Origin: an uncultured Porphyromonadaceae bacterium
GTDB taxonomy: Bacteria > Bacteroidota > Bacteroidia > Bacteroidales > Muribaculaceae
Assembly: GCA_937989585.1 (NCBI GenBank)
Contig: CALKRW010000064.1
Coordinates: 1-64,000, forward strand
Direction of reading: 5' to 3'
Length of the DNA stretch: 64,000 nucleotides
The position numbers were made by a program, and so were the translations under genes. Positions 44,879 through 54,353 of the stretch are shown here, piece by piece. Within the stretch, counting starts at the first letter, position 1, and each line of letters starts with the position of its first letter. Below the pieces are notes generated by a model. The model worked only from the letters and a program-made list of their open reading frames with translations. It searched no databases and was not told the origin of the DNA.

Positions 44879-46477
44879 TCATAGTATCAGACCGGGCAGA
44901 GAGGCGCCGTTGGGCGATCTTATCCGCAGGAGACGGCATACGGTAGGCGCTATCCGGCGGGCATCCACGGGTGTGGCTATGCGTGCGGCCTTTACCTCGG
45001 GGGCGAGGATGAAGACTGGCGCGGTAGTAACTGCCTTCGAGGTCTGTGGTGCTCTTTTCAGCGCGGGATTGTTGAAATCGTCGACAAGTTCCCATCCGGG
45101 TATTATGTCGACAAGCAGGTCTCCGCTCAGTCGCGGATCTGTATTTCGGCGCAATGCCTGACTGCGCTCATGATTTGCCGAGCCGTCAAGCAGTTGGTCT
45201 ATGGTTACTACGTTATGTACGCCCGCCATTCGGGCAAGGAACATGGCCGCCTCGGAACGCAGCAGGGCGATATCCTTGCCACGCTCTTCCGCGAGCGCGT
45301 TGTCAAGATAGAACTGGCTGTTATGGAACCCCTTGACCCACTGCCCGTTGCCATGCTTGGCCATTAGATACATGTTCAGCAGTGATACCGCCTTGCGTGT
45401 CGAGAACTGGCCGCCGGGCATATTCCATTTGCGTGCGTCCACGCGGCGTGTGGTGGCAGGTGGCGTCGAACTCAGCACTATCACGGCATTGTCCATGCCG
45501 ACATTCCGTTCTATGGCCGCGAAGAGACTTGCCAGGTTACGGTCAAGTTTCAGGTACGAGTCTATCTGTTCGTAACGGCTCTCTGCGTCTTTGCTGCCCG
45601 GATAGGGCTTGAGGGTGTAGCCAAGCGAGAGGACATCGGCACCGTCGTGCTTACCGAGTTTCAGTGTCGATATATAGTCTGTTGCCAGACGAGTCACCTC
45701 GTCATTTGCCAGCGGGGAGGCCTTGTAGTTGTATATGTGGTCGGGGTCTGCCGCCTGGAAGGTGTAACGGAACGGATGTTTTGTCAGATGGTCAGGCAGG
45801 ATATTCATCTGACCGATTCCTTCCGCAGGCTTCCACTGGGCTGTATCGAGTCGTACGCCCAGCGGGGTGAAGCGGTTGATGTCGGCCGCCGGGGTCGGGA
45901 ATTCCTTGAAGAGGGTTGTGGACGCCCAGTAACCGGTCTTGTCGTTGAGCCATACCGCGGAATTCGCCGCATGGCCGCCTAACAGCAGTGCGTTCATCGC
46001 CTCCGGAGCGATCGCATAGGACAATGTCACCCCGCCGCCCGCTATGCGTATCTCATCGGCGAAAGTGGTCAGCGGCAGGCGGTCAAGAGAATAGGTCTCG
46101 TCGGTATAGTTGCCCATTGTCTTGCCGTCGTCAAGAATATTGACGGGGCGAAGGGCCGAGGTATCGTAAATCGTTGCCGAAGGTATGCCGTTTGACGAAG
46201 GCGCTGCCCCCGTCATCAGCATGGCTGTTGAGGCGACAGCGTCAAGATTCGTACCGAAATCGGCATTTTCTATGGTTACACCGTTTATTGTAAGGCGGTT
46301 GAATCCTTTGTCCGATAAATGACGCGACAACTCGTCGAGGTTCTCCAGCCTAAGGCCGTCGACCACGATATTGACAACAAGTTTCGTGCGCTCGCCTGCA
46401 TTCACTGCCATCGACAGCATCGATGCCATAAGCAGCGCCATCAGGCGGGGTGTTGTCGGATTGAGTTTGCGCTTCAT
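44879..46477 (-). CDS. Alkaline-phosphatase-superfamily protein lacking metal ligands (probable pseudoenzyme)
   Basis: Exported 532-aa protein with a signal peptide (LMALLMASMLSMAVNA) and the overall order of PafA-type phosphatases: IVVDGLRLENL (first metal Asp), the MLMTGAAPSSNGIPSATIYD nucleophile-helix region, YLKLDRNLASLF, and a closing ARRIAPTVCRLLRIRSP. However the sites that bind both zinc ions look lost: the expected D-H pair after the strand VIVLS is SSTPPATTR, the D-x-x-x-H before YLKLDR is absent, and GHAS is replaced by AVASTA. The gene is otherwise intact. It probably binds rather than hydrolyses something. Nearest neighbours are DUF4105 (36 bp upstream) and secA downstream. Confidence 0.75.
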   Translation of the reverse strand: MKRKLNPTTPRLMALLMASMLSMAVNAGERTKLVVNIVVDGLRLENLDELSRHLSDKGFNRLTINGVTIENADFGTNLDAVASTAMLMTGAAPSSNGIPSATIYDTSALRPVNILDDGKTMGNYTDETYSLDRLPLTTFADEIRIAGGGVTLSYAIAPEAMNALLLGGHAANSAVWLNDKTGYWASTTLFKEFPTPAADINRFTPLGVRLDTAQWKPAEGIGQMNILPDHLTKHPFRYTFQAADPDHIYNYKASPLANDEVTRLATDYISTLKLGKHDGADVLSLGYTLKPYPGSKDAESRYEQIDSYLKLDRNLASLFAAIERNVGMDNAVIVLSSTPPATTRRVDARKWNMPGGQFSTRKAVSLLNMYLMAKHGNGQWVKGFHNSQFYLDNALAEERGKDIALLRSEAAMFLARMAGVHNVVTIDQLLDGSANHERSQALRRNTDPRLSGDLLVDIIPGWELVDDFNNPALKRAPQTSKAVTTAPVFILAPEVKAARIATPVDARRIAPTVCRLLRIRSPNGASLPGLIL

Positions 46478-46513
46478 TTCTTCGCTTTGTTGTTTTATCG
46501 CTTTAAATTTCTG

Positions 46514-47710
46514 TTATTGTCGTCCTTTGCCTTTAAACGGACAGAGAGTAGGTTTTAGTATTATGGCACCGTATGTCCCTCCGCTCAGAACGGCAGCGAG
46601 CATCAGTGGCCAGAATGCCGAGTTGGCCGACTGAGGTATGAGTGGCCAGCATATCATCAGCAAAAATGTTGCCAGAGACTCGGCTGCCATAATCCATGCC
46701 GCCGCACGACGTGTCTTATGTGGCCATACAAGCACGGACGCCACAATCCATAGTGGATTCAGCCAGACCATTATATAATTCGGATGGGTGGCAAAATGTT
46801 CGGAAACCATGACAAGAAACCAGACAAGCATGCCTGCCAGACCGAAAATCACAGCCACAAGACTGTAGAACCAGACGGACGCCCTGTGTCGCCTAAAGTC
46901 CCTGACGCACAGGAATAATGTCAGTGCGAAAAACGCCCAGCATACAAACAGGGGAGTTGCATACCACGGCGTCGGCCCACCGACGGCATTATCCACCGGG
47001 ACGTCATTGATAACATTTGTTCTTGAGACAAGTTTACGCCCCCCTGCATTCGCACCGTCGAGCTGCGTGTCGAGGACGACCGGCGCAAAGGCTTTCTCGC
47101 GGGTATTGATCGGCCGGTCTATTCCTGCGCCAAGCGCAAGGTCAATTCCGAACTGATACCAGGGATAGTTTGCATGGTAACGGCGCATCACCGATCGGAA
47201 TGTCTCTCCGTCCGCCTGCGATCCTTCGGTAGGCGCGGCAAGCACGATGCTGTCTCCAAGCGCCCGCTCGACTATTCCCAGTGGGCGTGTCGCGCAGTTG
47301 TCAAGCACGTAGTTGTATCTGTACACTTTGTTCTCAGGGCGCAGATTCTCGTCGAGCAAGCAGACAAGACGCGCCTTCTGTTCCGCAGTCATGTCGATTT
47401 CATGCTCTACAATACGGCGTCCGTCATCAAGATACGGAATCACGAAATACTTCCAGGGAACGAGTGAGACCCAGTAGTCCGTCTCGCCTTTCACGTAGCG
47501 GTAGGCGAAATTCGGTGCGTCGAAGTCGAATGTGCCGTAACTGACGGCATAATCCGCTCCGTTCATCCGCAGACGCAGCACGCTGTGACCCTCGAGTTCG
47601 TAAATCTCCGAACCGGGATAGAAATTGACCAGCGAAACGACAGTGTCGCTCTGCGCCCACATGGACACAGCCGCGATTATATATATTATAAGGTGTAACA
47701 GTCGTTTCAT
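46514..47710 (-). CDS. DUF4105 protein with C-terminal membrane helices
   Basis: A 398-aa envelope protein starting at the ATG at 47710 (MKRLLHLIIYIIAAVSMWAQ, signal peptide). Residues about 20-200 form the DUF4105 (Lnb-like N-terminal periplasmic) domain, with conserved GHSVLRLRM and YNYVLDNCATRP, whose His and Cys suggest a papain-like thiol active site. After a linker (about 200-255) four or five membrane helices follow (FVCWAFFALTLFLCV, FYSLVAVIFGLAGMLVWFLVM and others). Probably cotranscribed with the phosphatase-like gene 36 bp downstream. Function unproven; a periplasmic peptidase or acyl-transfer role is a guess from the fold. Confidence 0.8.
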   Translation of the reverse strand: MKRLLHLIIYIIAAVSMWAQSDTVVSLVNFYPGSEIYELEGHSVLRLRMNGADYAVSYGTFDFDAPNFAYRYVKGETDYWVSLVPWKYFVIPYLDDGRRIVEHEIDMTAEQKARLVCLLDENLRPENKVYRYNYVLDNCATRPLGIVERALGDSIVLAAPTEGSQADGETFRSVMRRYHANYPWYQFGIDLALGAGIDRPINTREKAFAPVVLDTQLDGANAGGRKLVSRTNVINDVPVDNAVGGPTPWYATPLFVCWAFFALTLFLCVRDFRRHRASVWFYSLVAVIFGLAGMLVWFLVMVSEHFATHPNYIMVWLNPLWIVASVLVWPHKTRRAAAWIMAAESLATFLLMICWPLIPQSANSAFWPLMLAAVLSGGTYGAIILKPTLCPFKGKGRQ

Positions 47711-47766
47711 CCTGCGTTTGTCTGTTCTGTCAATATCCTTTTTCAATATCAGGCTTGCCTTGTAAT

Positions 47767-47800
47767 AAAAGAAAGACCCGACATGAATCGGGTCTTTTTC
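47767..47800. terminator. Terminator downstream of tRNA-Cys
   Basis: GACCCGA (47775-47781) pairs with TCGGGTC (47788-47794); T-rich runs lie on both sides, so it can act in both directions. It lies just after the tRNA 3' end on the minus strand. Confidence 0.85.
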
Positions 47801-47801
47801 G

Positions 47802-47872
47802 AGGTACCTAGCAGAATCGAACTGCTGTACACGGTTTTGCAGACCGTTGCCTCACCACTCGGCCAAGGTACC
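47802..47872 (-). tRNA. tRNA-Cys (anticodon GCA)
   Basis: Read on the minus strand: acceptor GGTACCT pairs with AGGTACC (7 bp), D stem GCC/GGC, anticodon stem ACGGT/ACCGT around CTGCAAA with anticodon GCA, T stem AGCAG/CTGCT around TTCGATT, and discriminator U73 as expected for Cys. CCA is not encoded. 71 nt. Confidence 0.95.
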
Positions 47873-48019
47873 GTTCGGTCGTTTACGGGTGCAAAGTTAA
47901 AACTTTTGTTCCTATCCTCAAAATTTTTTCGTGAAAATCTCGCAAAATCTACCAATCTTCACTCAAAACTTCGCACAAAACTGCATCCGACCGCCATATT
48001 TGGACGTTCCTGAGGGTTT

Positions 48020-50566
48020 TTAATATATGATCGCCGAGCCTACGCCCTCCTGTTCGCCAACCTCGTTGCCGCGTTTCACTTTTTTGCCGTAACCGAATGT
48101 GTAGGTGACGGACAGGCTCAGGCGGGCATGATAATTGGTGTCGAAACTTGTCCTGCGCTCACTGTATAGCGGACTCTCGATGTAGACATCTCCGCTTTTC
48201 CAGCTCGAATTGAACATGTTGTAGGCCGTCAGCCGCACGTTCAGGTCCGAGTTGCCCCATCCGGCCACTATGTAGTAGTAAGACGGCGACTTGGATGTTC
48301 TTGGAGCCTGGTTGGACATCGACTTTTTAGATGTCTCGTACAATGCCTGGAAATAGAATTGGTTGAGGTAATATATCACCTGGGCTCTTACCTCAAAGGG
48401 ATTGCAGTCCCTGTCATATACGCCGGTCGAATGGTTGAAGCGCTGTCTTGCATTAAGGTTTAGCTGAAGGGACTTATCGAAAAGTTTCAGGTTGGCCGAA
48501 ACGCCGATCATGCCCCTGATATAGTCGCCTGAGTTGACATATGTCCTCAACAGCGCGCGTCCGTCTTCATAAGGCAGATAGGTTGTCAGGGATTTGTTGA
48601 ACAGTTCGTAGAAGTTCCCGTATGCGTTCAAGGCGAACATATTCGATGGCAGCCAGGTGTAACCCACATTGAAAGTGAAGTGACGCGAATTCTTGAGCAG
48701 GGGATTGCCGGTTACATACATGAACTCGTTGTCGCGCAGCAGGTCCGAGGCCTTCTGGTTTATGCCCGGTGTATTGTTGGCGAACTGTATATATGCCGAG
48801 ATCGAGTTCTTTGAGTCAGGTGCGTAACCGAGGTTTATGTGCGTGAACGGATATACGTCGTTGTTGACTATGCCGTTGATGTCTGACTGTTCCCATATTA
48901 CACCGGCATCGGCATACAGGCTGACTTTATTTGTCTTGAGGTTATAGCATATCTCTCCGTCCGCGAACGGATTGCCGAAGCGGTCTGAGTATGAGGCATT
49001 GCCGGTATACCGCAGTCTGTTCAGTATTTTTCCGCCGTCTACAGTCAGCATGAATGAATGTTTCTTGCCTAATCTCTTTGTGAGGGTTGCATCGGCACGA
49101 AAAAAATATGCATCCTCACGGGCGTTGCGGAGAATCGCATCCGACACCGAGGTGACGTACGACATACTGTTGTTGTTGTGCGTGTAGGATACCTGTGGAC
49201 GGACACTTACCGCGAAGTCGTTCGGCAGTGCGAGGTAGAATGAGCCGTTGTAGTTCACCGAGTTGCTGTGCGATTTATTGTTTCGGCTGAATGTATGGTT
49301 CTCATCGTTTGCCGGCAGATATGCCAGCGAGCCGCTCTGGTCATGGAAAGGACTTGACAAATGACTGTAGCCGAGGGTGTTGCGTATCTGCACTTTCTTG
49401 GTATTGTAGGTCGCGCGGAAAGTCACGGGATAATTGTCCTGACGTGAGTGGTCCTTGTCGGTCTTTTCCTCGCGCAGCAGCGTATAGTCCTTCCCTTCGG
49501 CATCCTTCAGCGAATACTCCGCAAGCGCGTCATAGCCATTGTGACTTTTGTCTCGGTTTCTTGCAGAGACATAGACGTCATACGTCATCTTCTTGTATGA
49601 GAACTTCGAGAACACGTTGGCTTGCGATGACAGACCCACAAGAAAGCCCTCGTTAGCCGAAAGTTTGGTATAACCGCCGTATTCATACTCCTGAAGAATG
49701 ATATTGATGACCCTCTGCGCTCCGTGGAAACGGGGGTCTACCGGGAATTCGAGATATTCTATCCTGCGCACGTCGGCCATGCGCATGCCCTCCATTTCTT
49801 CACCGCTCGCCTCCACGTAGTTGATGAATATCGACACGTCTCCGCCGGTGTTGCTTGTGACTGAATTGTTTATCGCGTCTATCTCTATCTGCGGGATCGC
49901 CATGTGACGCAAGAGGTCGATCGCATTCTGCGAGGCGTTCTTCTGGCGTGTCGAGGGTACATATACCGTGCGGTCGGGATATGCTGTCGCCGCCTGTCCC
50001 TCGACCGACACCTGACGCAGTAGCGTGGCGTTGACAGGCATCACTATGTTGCCGAGGTAGAAGTTTGGACAATGTAGTGTGACCGAATGGTAGCCCATGC
50101 AACTCGCTTTCGCGATAACGTTCCTTCGGTCACATGGGATTGTGAAGCGTCCGTCGGCTCCGGCTATGCCGTAGGTTATAACCGTAGAGTCTTTCGGCGC
50201 GAGAAGCATCACCGTCGCTCCGGCCACCGGCTCTTTGTCGCTGCCCATTACACGGCCGCTGTAAACGAATTTGCCGTGCTGAAGCGCCTCGATGAAATAG
50301 TCGTTGTCCCTCCTTATTACAGATACGGGATTCAGCCCCGTTATCTGGCGCAACGCGTCGTACACGTCGTCGGTACGTATTCTTGCCGATGTACGGTAGT
50401 TGTCGAGTTCCTTATATATGAAAGATATGTTGATGTCCGGATGCTCCTTGCTTATTTTCACTATGGCCTCCGAGACGGGCGTGTTGTGGAACGTATAATT
50501 GAACGTATAGGCTCCGGCTGAGATGAATGTCACCACAGCCATAATGATGGTCAGTATGGTTCTCAT
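48020..50566 (-). CDS. Outer-membrane beta-barrel with STN and carboxypeptidase-like domains
   Basis: An 848-aa outer-membrane protein. Signal peptide, then an STN domain (about 20-95, FNYTFHNTPVSEAIVKISKEH), a CarboxypepD_reg domain (about 97-185, YSGRVMGSDKEPVAGATVMLL), a plug-like segment (AIDLLRHMAIPQIEIDAINN, MADVRRIEYLEFPVDPRFHG) and a long barrel of the OMP_b-brl_3 type. The last residues (NEVGEQEGVGSAIIY) follow a strand YHARLSLSVTYTFGYGKK. The STN domain and the position 2 bp after a FecR-like gene and a sigma gene suggest signal transduction across the outer membrane. No SusD partner. Ligand unknown. Confidence 0.85.
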   Translation of the reverse strand: MRTILTIIMAVVTFISAGAYTFNYTFHNTPVSEAIVKISKEHPDINISFIYKELDNYRTSARIRTDDVYDALRQITGLNPVSVIRRDNDYFIEALQHGKFVYSGRVMGSDKEPVAGATVMLLAPKDSTVITYGIAGADGRFTIPCDRRNVIAKASCMGYHSVTLHCPNFYLGNIVMPVNATLLRQVSVEGQAATAYPDRTVYVPSTRQKNASQNAIDLLRHMAIPQIEIDAINNSVTSNTGGDVSIFINYVEASGEEMEGMRMADVRRIEYLEFPVDPRFHGAQRVINIILQEYEYGGYTKLSANEGFLVGLSSQANVFSKFSYKKMTYDVYVSARNRDKSHNGYDALAEYSLKDAEGKDYTLLREEKTDKDHSRQDNYPVTFRATYNTKKVQIRNTLGYSHLSSPFHDQSGSLAYLPANDENHTFSRNNKSHSNSVNYNGSFYLALPNDFAVSVRPQVSYTHNNNSMSYVTSVSDAILRNAREDAYFFRADATLTKRLGKKHSFMLTVDGGKILNRLRYTGNASYSDRFGNPFADGEICYNLKTNKVSLYADAGVIWEQSDINGIVNNDVYPFTHINLGYAPDSKNSISAYIQFANNTPGINQKASDLLRDNEFMYVTGNPLLKNSRHFTFNVGYTWLPSNMFALNAYGNFYELFNKSLTTYLPYEDGRALLRTYVNSGDYIRGMIGVSANLKLFDKSLQLNLNARQRFNHSTGVYDRDCNPFEVRAQVIYYLNQFYFQALYETSKKSMSNQAPRTSKSPSYYYIVAGWGNSDLNVRLTAYNMFNSSWKSGDVYIESPLYSERRTSFDTNYHARLSLSVTYTFGYGKKVKRGNEVGEQEGVGSAIIY

Positions 50567-50568
50567 TG

Positions 50569-51219
50569 TTACTCGACGGTTAGCGTGTTGTCCTTAAGTG
50601 TTATGTTTATCTGCTCGAATGTGTTGAGTTGCGACACGACTTCGTCAAGCGGCAGCGAGGGATTCAGTTTGTAATACAGGCGAAGACCCGAGGCTTCCTT
50701 GTTGTCGAACACCACTTCGACGCCATAGGCCGAGGCGACCTCGTTCATTATTGTCTCAAGGCTCTCGTCCTCGAACATCACGGAATTCTCCCTGACAGTA
50801 ATTGAATCTGCCGGGACTCCGGTGACTGCGGGCGCTATGGTCCTGACGACCGCGGCGGTCTTTGCCGGCCCTTCTTTCATTGGTTCGCTCTTACGCTCCG
50901 TAACGGCCACAGTCAGTGCGATTCCCGCAGCCACGGCTACTATGGACGTAGCGGCTATCGCGGCTATTGACGCCGCGCGGCTTCCGAACCACATGAAGTA
51001 TCGGCGGCGAGGACGCACGTCATGTTTTTGCGCGAAACGCTTCCACTCGGCTTCGACATCGGGTTCCTTTCCGGCCTCTACTGCCGAATCGACCTTACAA
51101 AGCAGATTGTATACCTCTCTTGTCTCGGGGTCGGACAGGATTTCCTGCAACTGCTCCGAGTTATATCTGTCGGGGTGCTCGACTATATCGAGTACAATTC
51201 CGTACTTGTCTTTATCCAT
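50569..51219 (-). CDS. Short FecR-like anti-sigma factor
   Basis: A 216-aa single-pass protein: a cytoplasmic helical part (1-75, probably sigma-binding), one helix (AASIAAIAATSIVAVAAGIALTVAV, about 82-107), a linker and a C-terminal STN/DUF4974-like domain (about 145-216, VMFEDESLETIMNEVASAYG ... FEQINITLKDNTLTV). The FecR beta-helix-like domain of normal family members (usually 300 aa or more) is missing. Its start overlaps the sigma gene by 8 bp, and the barrel gene starts 2 bp after its stop, so the three form one tight operon. Confidence 0.78.
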   Translation of the reverse strand: MDKDKYGIVLDIVEHPDRYNSEQLQEILSDPETREVYNLLCKVDSAVEAGKEPDVEAEWKRFAQKHDVRPRRRYFMWFGSRAASIAAIAATSIVAVAAGIALTVAVTERKSEPMKEGPAKTAAVVRTIAPAVTGVPADSITVRENSVMFEDESLETIMNEVASAYGVEVVFDNKEASGLRLYYKLNPSLPLDEVVSQLNTFEQINITLKDNTLTVE

Positions 51220-51700
51220 TTTCTTTTAGTTTTTTTCGGATGAATGTGAGTGCACGACTCAGATGACGGTATACCGCAGTCTCGCTTATGCCCATAATCG
51301 TTGCTATTCGCGAGAAAGGCATGCCTTCGGTAAATCTCATTTCCATGACGCGACGGGCCTGAGGAGAGACATCGTTATTTATCATATTGTCTATCCTCTC
51401 GATTGTCTCCTCGTCGGGCCATTCCTCTTCGTCATATTCCTCATTATCGAGAAAATAACGCTCCGCTATGCGCTGGTGGATCCCGCAGTCGCGTATATGA
51501 TTGAGACAGCGGTTGCGGACAGCCTTCTGAAGATACCCTCCCGTAACAGGAAAGTCGGGATATCCGTCGAGCAAGGTCACGAACACATCATGGACGATGT
51601 CGCGCGCAAGATCATCGTCGTGCAGAAGCGCCACGGCCAGCCGGTACATCTGCGCATAATGTGATTTGAAGAGTTGCTCTATGTCGTTTCTGTTCGTCAT
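51212..51700 (-). CDS. ECF RNA polymerase sigma factor (FecI-like)
   Basis: A 162-aa sigma-70 family protein. Region 2 is about 5-70 (FKSHYAQMYRLAVALLHDDDLARDIVHDVFV), and region 4 about 105-160 (RRVMEMRFTEGMPFSRIATIMGISETAVYRHLSRAL). It is the first gene of the sigma/anti-sigma/barrel triad and should be held by the anti-sigma factor until the barrel detects its ligand. Upstream there are only 116 bp to the broken TonB receptor. No standard TAnnTTTG box is clear, so it may be autoregulated. Confidence 0.92.
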   Translation of the reverse strand: MTNRNDIEQLFKSHYAQMYRLAVALLHDDDLARDIVHDVFVTLLDGYPDFPVTGGYLQKAVRNRCLNHIRDCGIHQRIAERYFLDNEEYDEEEWPDEETIERIDNMINNDVSPQARRVMEMRFTEGMPFSRIATIMGISETAVYRHLSRALTFIRKKLKENG

Positions 51701-51816
51701 ACACTAATAAGACACACGACATCCTCAAAACTCAACCCTGAGAGGGAAAAATTTCCGAAAAAAATTTCATGAAGCAGACAGTCAGCGGCCATAATTCACA
51801 CTTATGCCCCTGCTTA

Positions 51817-54103
51817 TCAGATATGTAGTTTTATACCAGCCATAAGGCTGCGAGGCAGCGACGGACCGTAGATATATCCCGAGTCACGGAGAGCGCCCTG
51901 GTCGAAGTCTTTCTGGTAACTGTTGAAGATATTCATGACTCCCACGCTGAAGTCAAGGCAGGCGGTCTTGAAGATCTTCAACTCATAATTAATCTTGAAA
52001 TTTGCATCGAAGAAACTGGGCGTATCGACTGCCTTGTCCACAGGCGTTCCCGAACCGGCCATGTGCTGCACCAGCATGCTCCCGGTATATGTGCCCGACA
52101 TCGAGGCCGTGAAGTGTTTGTTGATTGTGTACGAAGCCGTCATGAAGCCATAAAGGTCCGGCGTTCTGAACATCTTCTTCACAGGTGCCACATCGGGATC
52201 CTCGCTCCAGTACTCATACTGCTTGTAGCGGCTGTTCTGCCACGATTCCACCCTGCACCATCCACTTCGGACCGGCAAGACGCAGTTCGGCGTTGAGTCC
52301 GATCACTCTGGCGCCACCGCCGTTGTAACGTTCCTGCACGGCATTCCCCTCCGCATCCGTCCCGTCAAGCAGACGCAATGCGAACACATCGCGCAGGTCG
52401 GTATAGAATCCCTCAATCATCAGGTTTGTCTGTACAATGCCGATGCGTTTGTAGAAATCGGCCGAGAAACTGAAACTGTTGCTGCTCTCCTGCTTGAGGT
52501 CCGGCGCAAGGACTGTCACAAGGCGTTCTCCGCCCACGATGCCTATGTGGAAATCCTCGTCATAAGTTTGCGGCGAGCGGAAACCCGTGGAATACGACAG
52601 CCTGAAATTCATCTGCTCCGACGGGTTGAAACGTATGTTCACGCGGGGCGAGACAATGGGATTGTGAATCATCGAGTGCTTGTCTATACGTGCGCCGACA
52701 AGCAGACCCCAGCGCTCATCTCGCCACTCGTTCTGTGCGTAGGCGCTGTATGTGTTCACCCTCTGGCTCATGTCGTGGTTGTAGCCGACGGTCACATCGT
52801 GCAGGTAATTGTAGTTGTATTCTATGCCGCCCACAAACTCTGCGGGCATGAACAGAACTTTCTTAAACGACTGGGTCCATTGCGCTCCTCCGGTTGCCGT
52901 CAGGTCGTTGGTCCGGCCGTAGGCGTTGGGATCCCTGTCGCTTCCGTAGTAACTCTTGCGGCGCACGCTCTGCAGGGCCGCGAATACGTTCAGGTGCCTG
53001 TCACGCGACGCCGACCACCAGTCGAACGCGAGGTCGCCGCCATGATTGTTATGTTCCACCTGCTCGGCAACCATAGCCATGTGCGGCGGGTTGTCAAGGT
53101 CGTCACCTCCGCGGCGGTACTCCTGTGTGGTGTGATACTCTGCCGTCAGCCTCGTATCGGGACTGATGCGCATGTTGGTTCGCGCGCCGATTGTCTTGCT
53201 GTTGATTTTCGGTATCTCGGTGAAGCCGTCACCGTCATGGTCATAGCCGTCACGTGTTCGGCTCTGGCCGTAAACGGTGAGTCCCAGTTCGTTGTTCTGA
53301 CCGACAACCGAGGCATTGAACGTAGTATTGTTGTCCAGAGCGCCGCTCACGCCCATCGACGTCAGCGTGTGGCTCACCTCGGCATAGTTCACGGTCGGGT
53401 CCTTGGTGATGATGTTCACAGTGCCGCCGATTGCCGACGAGCCGAACAGCGCCGAGCCTCCTCCGCGCATCACCTCCACGCGGTCTATCATGTTGGCGGG
53501 TATCTGTTCGAGTCCATACACGCCCGCGAGCGCCGAAAACACCGGACGCGAGTTCATCAGTATCTGTGAATAATGTCCGTCCAGACCGTTTATGCGCACC
53601 TGGGTGAATCCGCAGTTCTGGCAGTCGTTCTCCACACGCACGCCCGGCTGATAGCACAGCCCGTCGGCAAGTGTCGGAGCGTCAACCAGGCGGAAGATAC
53701 GGTCATCCAAAACGCTCACCAGCGACGGACTGTTGCGGCGCTTGAGTTCGCTCTTCGACCCGGTGACCACCATCTGCTCGAGCATCATGGCGTCCGGCAC
53801 GACCTCGAAATTCAGTTCCAGGGTCTTCCCCGCCTCGAGTTTCACCTTCCGGCGCTCGGTCACATAGCCCGTATAGGATGCTTCGACGACCACCTCGCCG
53901 GCCTTCAGGTTCCTCAGAGCATAGTGTCCCGAGGCATCGGTACTCGTTCCGACCTTCTGGGACGGTATACTGATTATGTAGAATGGGAGATGTTCCCCGG
54001 TCTCCTTGTCAATCACATGACCGGTAATATTTGTATCACTTGTCTGACCTTGGACGAAAAGGGCCGATGCCATCACGACTATCAGCACGATATATTTTAC
54101 CAT
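51817..54103 (-). pseudogene. TonB-dependent receptor disrupted by a frameshift
   Basis: The reading frame from 54103 encodes a signal peptide, a CarboxypepD_reg domain (NITGHVIDKETGEHLPFYII), a plug (DCQNCGFTQVRINGLDGHYSQ, MIDRVEVMRGGGSALFGSSAIGG) and most of a barrel, but stops at 52214. The last 110 or so codons, ending in PRSLMAGIKLHI, continue in another frame to 51817 and contain normal receptor strands (WQNSRYKQYEYWSEDP, FMTASYTINKHFTASM). The change lies near 52242-52246, at GGAATCGTGG on the minus strand, and equals one extra or two missing bases. There is no homopolymer there. It resembles siderophore, haem or cobalamin receptors. It is either a real loss or an assembly error. Confidence 0.85.
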
Positions 54104-54212
54104 AGAATATGATTCGGCGGCGGAATTAAAGTGGATAAATAATACTTGGATTAGGAATGAATACAATTGCTGTGATAATAATCAAAAGAACCCGCCGCCC
54201 GTTTTGACCCCG

Positions 54213-54244
54213 CAAAATTACAAAAATCCCACCACCCTCGCAAC
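54213..54244 (-). promoter_or_regulatory. Promoter of the broken TonB receptor (GTTG-20-TAATTTTG)
   Basis: On the minus strand GTTG (54244-54241), 20 bp, TAATTTTG (54220-54213), about 110 bp before the start at 54103. The leader shows no recognisable cobalamin riboswitch and seems too short for one. Confidence 0.55.
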
Positions 54245-54301
54245 TGCCTGCCCCTACCCGCCAATACCCAAAACTAAGTATTTAAACCAAATTTAAAACG
54301 A

Positions 54302-54335
54302 AACAGCGGCGCGCCGAATCCGGAACGCCGCTGTT
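54302..54335 (-). terminator. Terminator of the second ECF sigma gene
   Basis: AACAGCGGCG (54302-54311) pairs exactly with CGCCGCTGTT (54326-54335), 14-nt loop. On the minus strand it is followed by TCGTTTTAAA, and it lies 19 bp after the stop. Confidence 0.8.
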
Positions 54336-54353
54336 TTATTTTGTCTGTTCGTT

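Noticed and set aside
52547..53569. 340-codon open frame antisense to the TonB receptor
   Set aside because: The receptor frame has strong plug motifs over the same bases; the antisense product is low-complexity His/Val-rich and unlike any family.
54104..54212. Possible cobalamin riboswitch before the TonB receptor
   Set aside because: The leader is only about 100 nt and shows no B12-box-like or multi-stem pattern.
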